64,000 bases of DNA from Brevipalpus yothersi (lineage: Eukaryota; Arthropoda; Arachnida; Trombidiformes; Tenuipalpidae), in assembly GCA_003956705.1 (NCBI GenBank), contig QZCP01000323.1, positions 67,938-131,937 on the forward strand, in the 5' to 3' direction. The translations under genes and the position numbers were made by a program. The notes under the pieces are model-generated. The model did no database searches, was not told the origin of the DNA, and worked only from the letters and a program-made list of their open reading frames with translations. This document shows, in pieces, positions 26,655 through 64,000 of this stretch (its first letter is position 1; every line of letters begins with the position of its first letter).

Positions 26655-27873
26655 ATTTTAATCATTGAATATTTCGATTTGTTTGTTTATTTTTTTTTCA
26701 TTTCAAAAAATGGGAGCTAAAATTCGGTCAAGTTCCTTTCTTCAGTTCTAGAGTTCTGCGAATTTCAATCAGAGTCGTAGAGAACAATTGAGAAAATAAG
26801 CCTAGTTAATATTTGAGTGATGTATATATCTCTAAAATGGGGAAAATTTCTTATAATCAGAACTTAGGATCTCAGATACGACCTTGTCATTTGTATAAAC
26901 TGAATTTTTGTTCCAGCGTTTGATGAGAAAGAGAGAGCATTTAATTTTAAAATATCATTCCATTTTCACCTTACCAGAGAAAATAATTCTTCATGAAAAC
27001 CTAATTGAAATATTATTCAAATATTCAAATACATACATGAATTTTAGAATTGAGTTTTTTTTCAGATTTTCGATGAAAGTAAACTAAGCAGTTGAATAAA
27101 TCCTATTCTTAATTTATATCATCAATAATGAGTGTTATCAATTGTGTTAGGTGTGAGGATGTTGCTTGGAAGCTCATGGCACTTTCGGGATCAAGGAACT
27201 TATTCCTGACACCTATCTTGATAATCTTAGTCTTTCCATTCATTATCTCAATTCTCTCTCTCTTATCGACCGGAATTGGTAGAGCCTATTTCCTCGTTCG
27301 ATAGACAATGTAATTTAAGCACAAGCAGCTGTGCTGGTATCAATAAGCGTGTACACACACTACACACCATAATACCGAGTAATTAATCTATGCCGATTAA
27401 CGATTAGTATGTAAAAACGAATGTACTTCTATCATTCGGTAAAACAATGGCGCCAGTAGCACGTAAATGATAATCGTTTCGTATGAAGATGACGAAATGC
27501 CGATTGATGACGTTCAGTATATTATGAGGGTTGGAATATGGTGGATGATGATGGCCTGTGGGAACAGCTTTCAGTTTTGCCATTGTGAATTAAGGTTGGT
27601 GGTGATGGAAAATTGAAATGAGCTATTCGAGTATCGATCTTAATAAATTTTTAGTGTATATGTTTTGAAGTTATGGAAAAGATTTCCAGTTCAATGCAGT
27701 AAACTTTGTGAAACTTTTATAAAAGTTTTGTGCTCTGTTGGCCCACATCGTAAAATTATTAATTATTTCGAAGTTTCGAAATTTATATGTAATCTCAAGT
27801 TATCCATATGGTCACTATTATTGGATTTTTTTCTGCTATGATTTGTGATGATTTTGTCTGTTTATGATCAAAA
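26655..27873. other. Intergenic region and presumed promoter/5' UTR of the TBC1D30-like gene
   Basis: No open frame with family resemblance is visible. The segment separates the poly(A) signal of the dumpy-like gene from the first ATG of the TBC1D30-like gene on the same strand, so the promoter of the long isoform is expected here. I could not pick a convincing core promoter by eye. Confidence 0.4.
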
Positions 27874-54715
<26,842 letters not shown>

Positions 54716-54769
54716 AAGAAAAGAAATGTAATCTTTGAAACGATACATATTTGAATCAAACAATATTTT

Positions 54770-54775
54770 AATAAA
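54770..54775 (+). terminator. Poly(A) signal of the TBC1D30-like gene
   Basis: AATAAA 54 bases downstream of the stop codon at 54713-54715. Confidence 0.6.
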
Positions 54776-56289
54776 TCATTTTTCCTTAAAACACCATTTC
54801 TTGATTAATGAAATGGAAATTGCTCGTATTCTCAGTCTCATTGCAGTCGAACCAGGGGAAAAGAGAAATCTTAGCCACCACTTGAGAGAGATTGAAAAGA
54901 CAGACGGAAAAACATGCTCCTTAACCGAACGAGCAACAAATAAGTTGAGAATTGGAATGATACAACTGAAATCTGAAAAAAAGTTGACTATGAAAAAGTC
55001 AGAGTAAAGGTAGGAATATTCCAGCATTCTGCAGAAATTGTTTCTACAATGAATTCAACAATACTAAGCTGTGACGAATCCCAAGAAAGGTAAAGTGGCC
55101 TCTGTTTGAGAGAAAGACAATGTTCTGAATAATGGGAACCAGAGAGAAGCTCACCTAGGTTGTTCACAGTTTGGTTAAAATTTAAAAAAGGTAAAATAAC
55201 TAAGAGTTGATCGAAGAATTTTGATCCTTATAGAACGATTTTGTCTAAATATTTTTCGAAAAAAAATAGTTTACTAAACTGAAGGAACGTCAACGATAAG
55301 CCCATATCGTTCTACAATTCTGCAATTGGTGGAAAGTTCTCAAGTGACGACTCTTTTTCACGATCTCAAATTGTCAGAAACATGCATCGCCATCATCATC
55401 ATCTCGTGTATTAAAAATGAAGAGCAACCACATCCTCTAGAACAGAATGTAATCTTGAGCATAATTTCATTTTTGGGTTTTCATGAACCCATTTAGGTTG
55501 CTAGGACGTCTCACTAATCAAAATGAGTTAAGAGTGTCGCTACAATAGCCATTACATAGCCATCAGTTGCTGATCCACTAGATGACGCTCAAAAATAGAC
55601 TTCCTAGTAATTTTTTCTGTTTCTAGTATCCTAGAGTGTGGCGCGGTTAAATCATATTCCCTTCTTGTTCTTGGTTCTTGTTCTTCTTGCACTCAACGTC
55701 TTGGAGAAAATATTTCGATTCAAAAAGCCGATTGAAAACATTTTCTTTCCCAATCATATCTTTAGTAGTGTTGATTGTGGCCATGAATTGAGTGATGAAA
55801 AATAATACATTGTCATAATATATACTATACTTTGTGTGTAAGTGTGATTGTTGTGAAGTTGTCACTACTTTTGCTCTGTACCGGCGTATTTGATTTTGGG
55901 TTTTTTGTTATTCTCTCGCTTTTGGATTCTGTCTCTGTGTGTGTGTGCTACACTTTGTGTGCCTACTTCTTGAGTACATGTATATATCGCCTTCTTTACT
56001 TCTCTCTGGTACACATCAGGTTTATATTTCTTGCTTGCTTTTGCTTCTGTCCACCACTTCAGTTGGAGTAATAATCCATCAGCCGTACTGATACATATAT
56101 ATATAGTGAGAGTGTTTAATTTGAATTGACCATATTGACTGATTAAACCCTTGAACCTAGTCATAATCAAATTGAAAACGTTCAAGCGTTTCTTTTTCTC
56201 TCTCTCTCTCTCTCTCTCGCTTGCTTACGCTTTTGGGAAAATCATTAACAAGCCAACCTTTGTTCATCTCAAAAGTGGTTCTCTTTCTT

Positions 56290-56321
<32 letters not shown>

Positions 56322-56520
56322 ACCACACTTCGCTTGCTTCCATCTTGGTGTATTACAGATATACAATTTTGTTTCTCTTCTTCCTTTTCTCTGATCAATC
56401 ATCAATCACAATTGCTTACTATAACAGTTGTTCATTCATTCTATTTGGTCTCTCTTCCACTATCTATTCCGTTTATACAACCATTTTGAAACCTATCCAC
56501 ATACATTTCGAATTTCTCAG
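54776..56520. other. Intergenic region and Uba1 promoter/5' UTR
   Basis: No conserved coding frame is visible. A 38-bp diverged copy of part of exon 9 of the upstream gene lies at 55276-55313. A TATATATATA run at about 56096-56105 and pyrimidine-rich tracts at 56195-56219 and 56281-56322 precede the Uba1 ATG, so the transcription start is probably within 55.9-56.3 kb; this is not shown by the sequence. Confidence 0.45.
55276..55313 (+). pseudogene. Diverged fragment of TBC1D30-like exon 9
   Basis: Matches 53514-53551 (the KLKERQRQAHIIL coding stretch) at 35 of 38 positions. One change turns a CAA codon into TAA, so the copy cannot code in the same frame. It lies about 560 bp beyond the gene's stop, on the same strand. 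Confidence 0.7.
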
Positions 56521-59500
56521 ATGTCAAGTGAAAAATCATCTTCTCTTGAGCAAGGAAGTGAACGAAGCCCTCTGAAGAAAAAGCTGAAAAGTGTACATAA
56601 TCCTTTAGAGCTTGATTCACCTGTTATTGGAACTGTTGACAGTAATACTTCTACTGCTACTAACAATAACAATTGTAGTAGAAACAAAAGTCAAGTGAAC
56701 AACGGTAATAATAGCAACAATAATAATAGTAATTCAACCAGTGTCGGTATTAGATCATCATCATCATCAAATATGGCACAAAATGGTTCAGCAACCAATC
56801 CAAATGGAGGTGATATCGATGAAAGCCTTTATTCTAGGCAATTATATGTTCTCGGCCATGAAGCTATGCGAAAAATGGCCTTCTCAGATGTTCTCATATC
56901 GGGAATGAGAGGTCTAGGTGTTGAAATAGCCAAAAATGTGATATTGGGCGGTGTTAAATCAGTTACCATTCATGATCAAGGTTTGTGTGAGATAGCTGAT
57001 CTCTCCTCTCAAGTAAGTGATCGTCATCATTTTTCATCATCTTTTCTCTCATTTTAATTATTCATCTTTCCATGTTTGATCTCATTTGAATCTTTATTTT
57101 TCCATCATCCAGTTCTATCTCACCGAGGCTGATGTGGGTAAAAATCGTGCTGAAGCTTGTATCAATCGTCTATCGGAATTGAATGGCTATGTACCAGTCA
57201 CAAGCTATACCGGTCCATTGAGTATGGATTATTTGAAAAAATTTCGTGCTGTTGTATTGACTGAATCATCATTTGATGAACAATTGGCGATCAGTGAATT
57301 CACTCATGCTAATGGTATACCACTGATAATCGCATCAATGCATGGCTTATTTGGGTTAGTTTGCCTTCCTGTTATGAAAGGAAATTCTATTCTCCGTCTC
57401 TCCTCTCTTTTGATACTGATTGATTAACGAAAATTCTCTCTCCATACAGTCAAATATTCTGTGATTTTGGTGATAATTTTGAGGTGTATGATGTCAATGG
57501 CATGGAGCCAGTGTCAGTTATGATAGCTGGAATCACACAAGAAAAAGAGGGCATAGTAACATGTCTCGACGAGTCTCGTCATGATTTTCAAGATGGTGAC
57601 ACTATCATTTTCCAAGAAGTACAGGGAATGACTGAGTTGAATGGCAAAACGCGTAAGGTCAAAGTTCTTGGTAGTTATACTTTCAGTATTGGTGATACAT
57701 CAAATATGACTCCCTATACTAGAGGTGGAATTGCAACTCAAGTGAAAATGCCTCAAACGTTTCATTTCGTAAGTTTCTCGCCAATTTGGAATACATCTTC
57801 CTTCTCCTATTGCTTTAAAAATAGCTCACTCCTCACTCTTCTTCTAGAAATCTTTGAGAGAATCTCTTGAAAAGCCCGAGTTGGTCATATCCGACTTCGC
57901 CAAGATGGAAAGACCCCATCAATTGCAAGTTGCCTTTCTCACGCTTGATAAATTTGTCAAGCAACATGGAGCTTTACCACGTTCTTGGAATAAGCAAGAT
58001 GCGGACACTTTTGTGGCCCTCGCAAACGAATATGTAGCCGAAAAAAAGTTAGATCTTCAATTGTCTCCTGAGTTACTCACCAAATTCAGCTATCTAGCTC
58101 GCGGAAACACTTGTCCAATTGCTGGATTTCTGGGTGGCTTTGTTGCCCAAGAACTTATGAAAGCCTGCACAGGCAAATTCTCACCCCTAAATCAGTGGTA
58201 TTATTTTGATGCCTTGGAATGCTTGCCCAGTGAAATGGAATTGAATGAGCAAGATGTAGCTCCTCGTAATTGTCGTTATGATGGCCAGATAGCTATATTT
58301 GGTTCACAATTCCAAGAGAAACTTTCAAACCTCAAGTATCTTATTGCTGGTGCCGGTGCCATAGGTTGTGAATATTTGAAAAATTTCGCCATGTTAGGAG
58401 TTGCAACTGGTTCTAATGGAAAACTGTTCGTAACTGATATGGATACTATCGAAAAATCTAATCTCAATCGTCAGTTTCTGTTCCGTCCTCGTGATGTTGG
58501 CTCAATGAAGTCTGAGGTTGCAGCCAAAGCAGTGAAAGCTATGAATTCATCGATCAAAGTTTTCCCTCATCAAAATCGTCTCGGTCCAGAAACTGAGAAA
58601 ATATATAATGATGACTTTTATAACGATTTAGATGGTGTACTCAATGCTCTCGATAATGTCGAGACTCGTATTTATATGGATCGTAGATGTGTCTATTATC
58701 GCAGACCATTGATTGACTCTGGTACTCTAGGAACAGCTGGCAATGTTCAAGTTGTCATACCTTTCTTGACCGAAGCATATTCATCATCACAAGATCCTGC
58801 TGAAAAGTCAATACCAATCTGTACTCTCAAAAACTTTCCAAATGCTATTGAACACACTTTACAATGGGCCCGAGATGAGTTTGAAGGTATATTCAAGCAA
58901 GATGCAGAAAATGCTAGACAGTATCTAACGTGAGTATTATTTTCATTGATTGGCAAAACATTTCGTTGATACTGATTTGTTTTTGTTTCCCCTAGTGATT
59001 CTAAGTTTTTCGATCGACCTGGTCGAACAACAGATGTGATAGATTCTATAAAAAGAGTTTTGATAGAAGAACAAGCGAAAACATTTGAACAATGTGTTGA
59101 GTGGGCAAGAAATCATTTCGAGAATCAATTTGTCAACCAAATCAAGCAACTTCTCTTCAATTTCCCTCCCGATCAATTGACTAGCTCTGGTGCTCTTTTC
59201 TGGTCTGGTCCTAAGAGGTGTCCCCATCCATTGAAATTCGATCCTAACAATACAACTCATATCGATTATATTATGGCTGCTGCTAATCTGAGAGCCTATA
59301 TGTACAATTTGCCTCAATGTAATGACCGTCAAAAGATAATTGAGATTGTTAGTCGTATACATTTGCCTGAATTTGTACCTCGTTCAGGAGTTAAGATCGC
59401 TGTCACTGATGCTGAGGCTGGACTCAATGATGGTGGACAATTAGATAAAGATAGGATTACTCAAATTCAGAAAGAACTTCCACCGCCATCTGCTTTCAAT

Positions 59501-60342
59501 GGTGTAGTCATCAATCCAATCGATTTTGAGAAAGATGATGACACAAATTATCATATGGATTTCATTGTTGCTACATCAAATCTAAGAGCTGAAAATTATG
59601 AAATTAGTCCTGCTGATCGTCACAAGAGTAAATTGATTGCCGGCCGGATTATACCTGCGATTGCCACAACAACAGCTCTCGTCTCTGGCCTGGCATGCCT
59701 AGAACTGATTAAGGTATGTTCCTATCTCCTGTTTATCCTCTGGAATATCTCATCTTTTTTCTCCTTCCTTCCCTCTTTAGTTGGCTCAAGGGCACAAGAA
59801 ACTAGATTTTTACAAGAATGGATTTGTTAATTTAGCTATTCCTTTCACTGGCTTCTCTGAACCGGTTCCAGTTCAAAAGCAAAAATACTATGATCACGAA
59901 TTTAGTCTATGGGATCGCTTCGAGCTTTCTGGAAAAATGACTCTCAAAGAGTTCTTAGATTATTTCCAAGTGAGTACAATATGATTGGTAAAAATGTATC
60001 TCTTTTTTCATTGACTAATCTTATCTTTTTATATTTGTCCAGAACAATCATAAGCTTGAAATCACCATGTTATCCCAAGGAGTTTGCATGCTTTACTCTT
60101 TCTTCATGCCAGCCGCGAAGAGAGAAGAAAGGCTTAGTATGGAGTAAGTTGAAATGAAATCTATCGATTCCATCCTCTAATATATTTTTTCCTTTCTCAG
60201 CATCGTTGAAGTAGTCAAAAAAGTATCCAAGAAGAGAATTGAACCTCATGTAAAAGCACTTGTTTTCGAGATCTGCTGCAACGATGAGTCTGGTGAAGAT
60301 GTAGAAGTACCTTATGTTCGCTATCAAATTCCCAATGTCTAG
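56521..60342 (+). CDS. Uba1: Ubiquitin-activating enzyme E1 (Uba1)
   Basis: Eight exons: 56521-57012, 57113-57354, 57450-57768, 57848-58929, 58996-59713, 59781-59969, 60043-60143, 60201-60342. They total 3,285 nt (1,094 residues), close to human UBA1 with a longer N-terminus. The enzyme adenylates ubiquitin with ATP, takes it onto a cysteine as a thioester and passes it to E2 enzymes in cytosol and nucleus. The first (inactive) adenylation domain starts at [15 protein letters not shown]. The active one has the nucleotide loop GAGAIGCE near residue 519 and [16 protein letters not shown]. The catalytic cysteine is Cys676 in [20 protein letters not shown]. The C-terminal ubiquitin-fold domain ends [15 protein letters not shown]. 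The start MSSEK matches the usual E1 start. Residues about 45-85 are an Asn/Ser-rich low-complexity insert. Confidence 0.97.
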
Positions 60343-60680
60343 GGTGATTATCTTTTCTAACCCACTGAAATCGCAAAATTTTTTCATCTTGATTCTAATT
60401 ATATTTAAAAAATTTCAGAATCGAAAATTGATTCTATATACCAAATATTCTCTTGCTTAAATTATTTACCCTTTACTGGACCGGTGCTTGATCCATGATC
60501 AGTTGATTAATTATTCTCTCACACTCTGCAACAAATCAAAAAATGAGTCAAATCATTTTCCCAGTACTAATGCATTTGCAAAGTTTATTATTATTACAAA
60601 TTTTTTTACATACATATTTATATAAACGGAGTGACTAGAAATTAAGGCAACGTTCAACTCTACACACCTCTCCCTCTCTC
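60343..60680. other. Short convergent intergenic region
   Basis: Only 338 bp separate the Uba1 stop (plus) from the stop of the Dscam-like gene (minus). A minus-strand AATAAA (TTTATT on plus at 60585-60590) fits the Dscam-like gene. I saw no canonical plus-strand hexamer for Uba1, so its 3' end may use a variant signal or overlap the opposing transcript. Confidence 0.6.
60585..60590 (-). terminator. Poly(A) signal of the Dscam-like gene
   Basis: AATAAA on the minus strand about 90 bases beyond the stop codon at 60681-60683. Confidence 0.55.
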
Positions 60681-63600
60681 TCACAAGTCTAAATGCCTGT
60701 CTGGCCATGTATCAAAAGGTCTTGGACAACAATTAGCCCTCAGATATACATATTCATCAGCTAATGAGTTGCTTCTTGACTTTGTTTTCTTGATGAGAGT
60801 AGAGTAAACCGGTTCATTCTGAAGCAATTTAATGCTGGTAGCAACATCATTTTCAATTGGACTTGTTTTTCCTGCCTCAGGAATAAAAAGTTCCTCCTCT
60901 CGATACAAATTTTCAGTTTGATATCGTCTAACTGGTGGTTGCTGGAAATTAGTTGCATTGTTGAGATTCATCCGACGAACTCTTGAATTCTTAAGATACT
61001 TTAACAAAATGAAAGCTATGCTGGGTAGAAACCAAGCCAAGGTAATCCAGGCTATGTATGATGTGCTGTTGAATTCTCGACTTTCCGTTTGTTCATCAGA
61101 CTTATTAGGGTGAGCTTTTGTGATCAAAGATAGATCTCTACTAGTTAAACTGGATAGCTTCACAGTCGAATTTCTTTGAATTCTCGAATCAGTTAGAATA
61201 TATTCGGTCTTACTGGTGCCTAGCCGATTGCGTGCTGTGATCTGAACTTTTTCTATTTTCTCCCCAGTTTTTATCGGAATGCTTATATTCTTGCGACCAT
61301 CTTTAAGAGGAGCTGAGAAGAACGGTGTCCATCTGGAATGATGACCACTGAAAACTAGACAGGATATCGAGAATTCCAACAATTTACATCCATTCTTTTC
61401 CCATTCATCAGTACTGAACAACAGTTCACCAAAATTGTTGATCAATCTGATAGCATGATCAAAATCTGGTGCAATTGGTGCTGATCCATTGGTCAAAATT
61501 GAGATTATATCACTAGCAGGTCCTTCACCCATGGTGTTGAATGCACTCACCGAAAAATAATATCTTGTGGCACATTCCAGGAGATCACTTTTGTAAAATC
61601 TCCTCTGTCCATTGATCACTGCTTTCTGTTGAACTTTTTCAGGTGTTTTCAATACTTTGAGGCTATTCTCATGATTATCATCACTTCGCTGATAAACGTA
61701 GAAACCTTCTACTGGATGATTCAAATCAGTGACCAGTGTCCATGAGAGATGTACGCTGTTCGCCGAGACATACATAACATTCAAAGTAGGCTTATTGGGC
61801 AAGTCTATACCCATTGTTGTGACATAAAATATATCACTTTCAGGCGATAAACCTTGCCCATTGTAAGCCGAAACTTTGAATGCATAACGAGAAAGTCTTG
61901 AAAGACTATCGATTATCACTTCATATTGATCTGATTTCGATATATTGACCAATTCAATGGGATTATGTGTACCAGAATCTGGTTCGATCAGCTGATAAGT
62001 GATCTGATATCCTCGTATCAATCCATTCAAATGATCAGAAGGCGGAGAAGACCATGAAACTTTGACCGAAGATGAGGATAAAGCGGATACTTTCACCAAT
62101 TGAGGAGGTTCTGTTGGCTTCTTTTCGGCCGTCACAACGGTCAGTGTATTGCTTGGACGGCTTCGACCGATAGAATTTTCGGCAATCACTCGGAAATAGT
62201 ATGCTGAAAATGGCCTCAAATTGGTTACCGTTGCGTTTGTTTGATTGCCTGAAATGAGCATCGTTTTGTGGGAAGTTATCGAAGGTACAATCTGACTATT
62301 CACAGAGAAGGTCTTAGGATCAGATGATGATCGTGGACTTTGAGCATTGTATTCTAGGAGAAAATTTGTGATCGGAGAATGGCCATCGGACGGAGCAATC
62401 CATCTTAATTTAATGGAATGGGCACTTATTTCACTGGCAATTAAATTGATAGGCTGTGATGGTGATTCTTGAACGATCAGGAAAATCTTTTTCTCGTCAC
62501 TTCCGAAAGGATTGCTCGTTCGACAAATGAACAGAGCAGAGTCTTGAGGTCGAGCAACTTCAATGATCAGGCGAGAATTGAGCATCATATTTTGATGATC
62601 CTCTGTGATTATATAACGATGCTGGAACAAATTTGATTCTTTCCCATCAGTACCAGCATCTGAATTGGATGCTAATTTTCGACCCTCTCTCATCCAAATT
62701 AGTTCAAGAGGCTCTTCGCCATTGGCATTACATTCCAATGTTACACTATGATTGATCACTACTCTTTTCTCTTCATGATGAGATGAAAAATGAGCATTAA
62801 CTAGAATGGAGAAAAGAAATAAACATGAGTGGGAAAATAAATTCTCAATCATCAGTGAATGAGTCATGAATAAATATGTTGAATGAAATCTAATTATATT
62901 ACCAAAAATATCTAATTTAATAATTTTACTCAATCCTGGACCAACCCCATTGTGAGCTTGACACAGATAGTAGCCTAAATCATTTGGTCCTGATTCATTG
63001 ATGATTAAAGAGCCGTTTTCATGAACTTGCATATGAGGATTACTTATGACGCCCTTGAATGATGTAATTGAATCATCTGTCAAATAAAAAAGATGAATGT
63101 TAAACAGAGATGTGATAATAACTTTTCTCGCTTCATTCTTAGGAAAAAAGGATGTAAAGTTCACTCAACTCTTTGATTTTGACCATCGAATTCTCGGTTG
63201 AGGATGTCCAGTAGCTTGACAGTGTAATACCACTTTATTCCCTCGAACACTCCATGAATCACTCGGTTCCGAAAGCCATCGAGGAGCCTCTGAAATTTTG
63301 CATTTTTTGGACAGAGAACGTATATTCAGTACATCAATTGAGAAAAATAACAATCATTGTGTTAGCAAATACCGTTTATATCAAGGATTGTCGAATAGCT
63401 TGCATAACCTGCTCGATTTTTGGCTTCACATGTATAATTTCCACGATGAGAGGGGACAAGAGATTCAAAAATTAAACTGATTGAATAATCAGAAACTTTG
63501 AGAACTTTCGGATTTGGTCCATGCTGGATGGGTTCACCATCTTTCAGCCATTGAATGTTCATCGGATAATCACCAGTTGCCACTGTACAAGGTAGAGAAG

Positions 63601-63947
63601 CTCGCTGGCCAACTTGCAATCCATTGAGAAACATGAAAGGCTCAATAATAGGTTTAACTGGATTCAGGAAGAGAAAAGATGAGATTTGAAATATTATAAA
63701 ATTGTGCGTAACATTTAGCCTATTCTAAAATGGTATGAGCAGGAAGAAAGTCGAGAAGAGGAAAGAATTTTTCACAAAAATCACTTACCTCGAACGGATA
63801 TAGAAAAACTGGATTCACTTTTGTGTTCCCCTTGTTTTGCAATGCATGTATATCTGCCTTCATCCAAAGATTTATCAGCTTTCTGAATTATTAGACTTCC
63901 ATTACCATCAACTAATCGCCTTGTATTCCACTTTAATCCTTCACCAT
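60681..63947 (-). CDS. Dscam-like Ig/FnIII cell-surface receptor, C-terminal part
   Basis: Minus-strand exons 63789-63947, 63373-63657, 63170-63289, 62903-63076 and 60681-62800, all joined in phase 1; the gene continues past the right edge. In order they give the second half of an Ig domain, a full Ig, an Ig split over two exons (APRWLSEPSDSW to CQAHNGVGPGLSK), and a further Ig (ECNANGEEPLELIWMREG to ICRTSNPFGSDEKK). Then come three clear FnIII domains, a fourth degenerate one with W-x-x-N-G-C, a transmembrane helix at about 61000-61065 and a tail of about 105 residues with tyrosine motifs. The Ig-to-FnIII junction resembles Ig7-Ig9 plus FnIII-1 of Dscam. Fewer FnIII domains and no Ig between them suggest the shortened Dscam type known from chelicerates. 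Dscam proteins mediate homophilic recognition in neurons and, in arthropods, possibly immunity. Confidence 0.88.
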
Positions 63948-64000
63948 CTACAAAAAGAGAGGGAATCAGAGAGGGAATTGAAATGCATGTAAATCTATTG

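Noticed and set aside
54735..55007. 90-codon open frame after the TBC1D30-like gene
   Set aside because: No family resemblance, an internal region rich in Lys and Glu without domain features, and it begins within the presumed 3' UTR next to the poly(A) signal.

Overview
This is a eukaryotic, AT-rich nuclear window. It has compact multi-exon genes (many introns of 60-150 bp with GTAAGT-type donors and pyrimidine-AG acceptors), a few very long introns, many (GA)n/(CT)n tracts and one run of N. The protein families present (dumpy, a Dscam-type receptor, paired ML-domain secreted proteins of the mite group-2 type) point to an arthropod. A mite or other arachnid is my best inference; I cannot name the species from sequence alone.

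Layout. 1-7304: no recognisable gene; probably a long intron or 5' flank of the next gene. 7305-25325 (+): the 3' part of a giant dumpy-like matrix protein in 20 exons, giving 4,965 residues of EGF and cysteine-rich modules that end in a ZP domain, an arginine-rich cleavage site, a transmembrane helix and a short tail. 27874-54715 (+): a complete TBC1D30-type Rab GTPase-activating protein in 11 exons, with a 15.6-kb intron 2 and a 5.2-kb intron 5. Intron 2 holds a likely alternative first exon and a 5.7-kb inverted-repeat element. Intron 5 holds two antisense ML-domain (NPC2/MD-2-like) secreted lipid-binding protein genes and the 284-base N gap. 56521-60342 (+): complete ubiquitin-activating enzyme E1 (Uba1) in 8 exons. 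60681 to the right edge (-): the C-terminal part of a Dscam-like Ig/FnIII receptor, tail to tail with Uba1.

The least explained object is the element at 33620-39322. Two arms of about 2.67 kb in opposite orientation flank a central segment of about 182 bp, and a diverged inverted copy of that segment sits at the right end. The element carries 16 exact copies (plus three near copies) of the palindrome GGATATCC, often extended to GAGGATATCCTC, at intervals of a few hundred bases. Its decayed reading frames match no family I recognise; one has a C2H2-like zinc finger. No transposase, reverse transcriptase, polymerase or capsid gene is visible. Because it lies in an intron, its transcript could fold into a very long hairpin RNA.

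The genes do not form one pathway. They are an extracellular matrix tether, a Rab regulator, a housekeeping ubiquitin enzyme, a neuronal or immune-type adhesion receptor and two secreted lipid binders. All exon limits and counts were worked out by eye from splice signals, reading frame and family knowledge.
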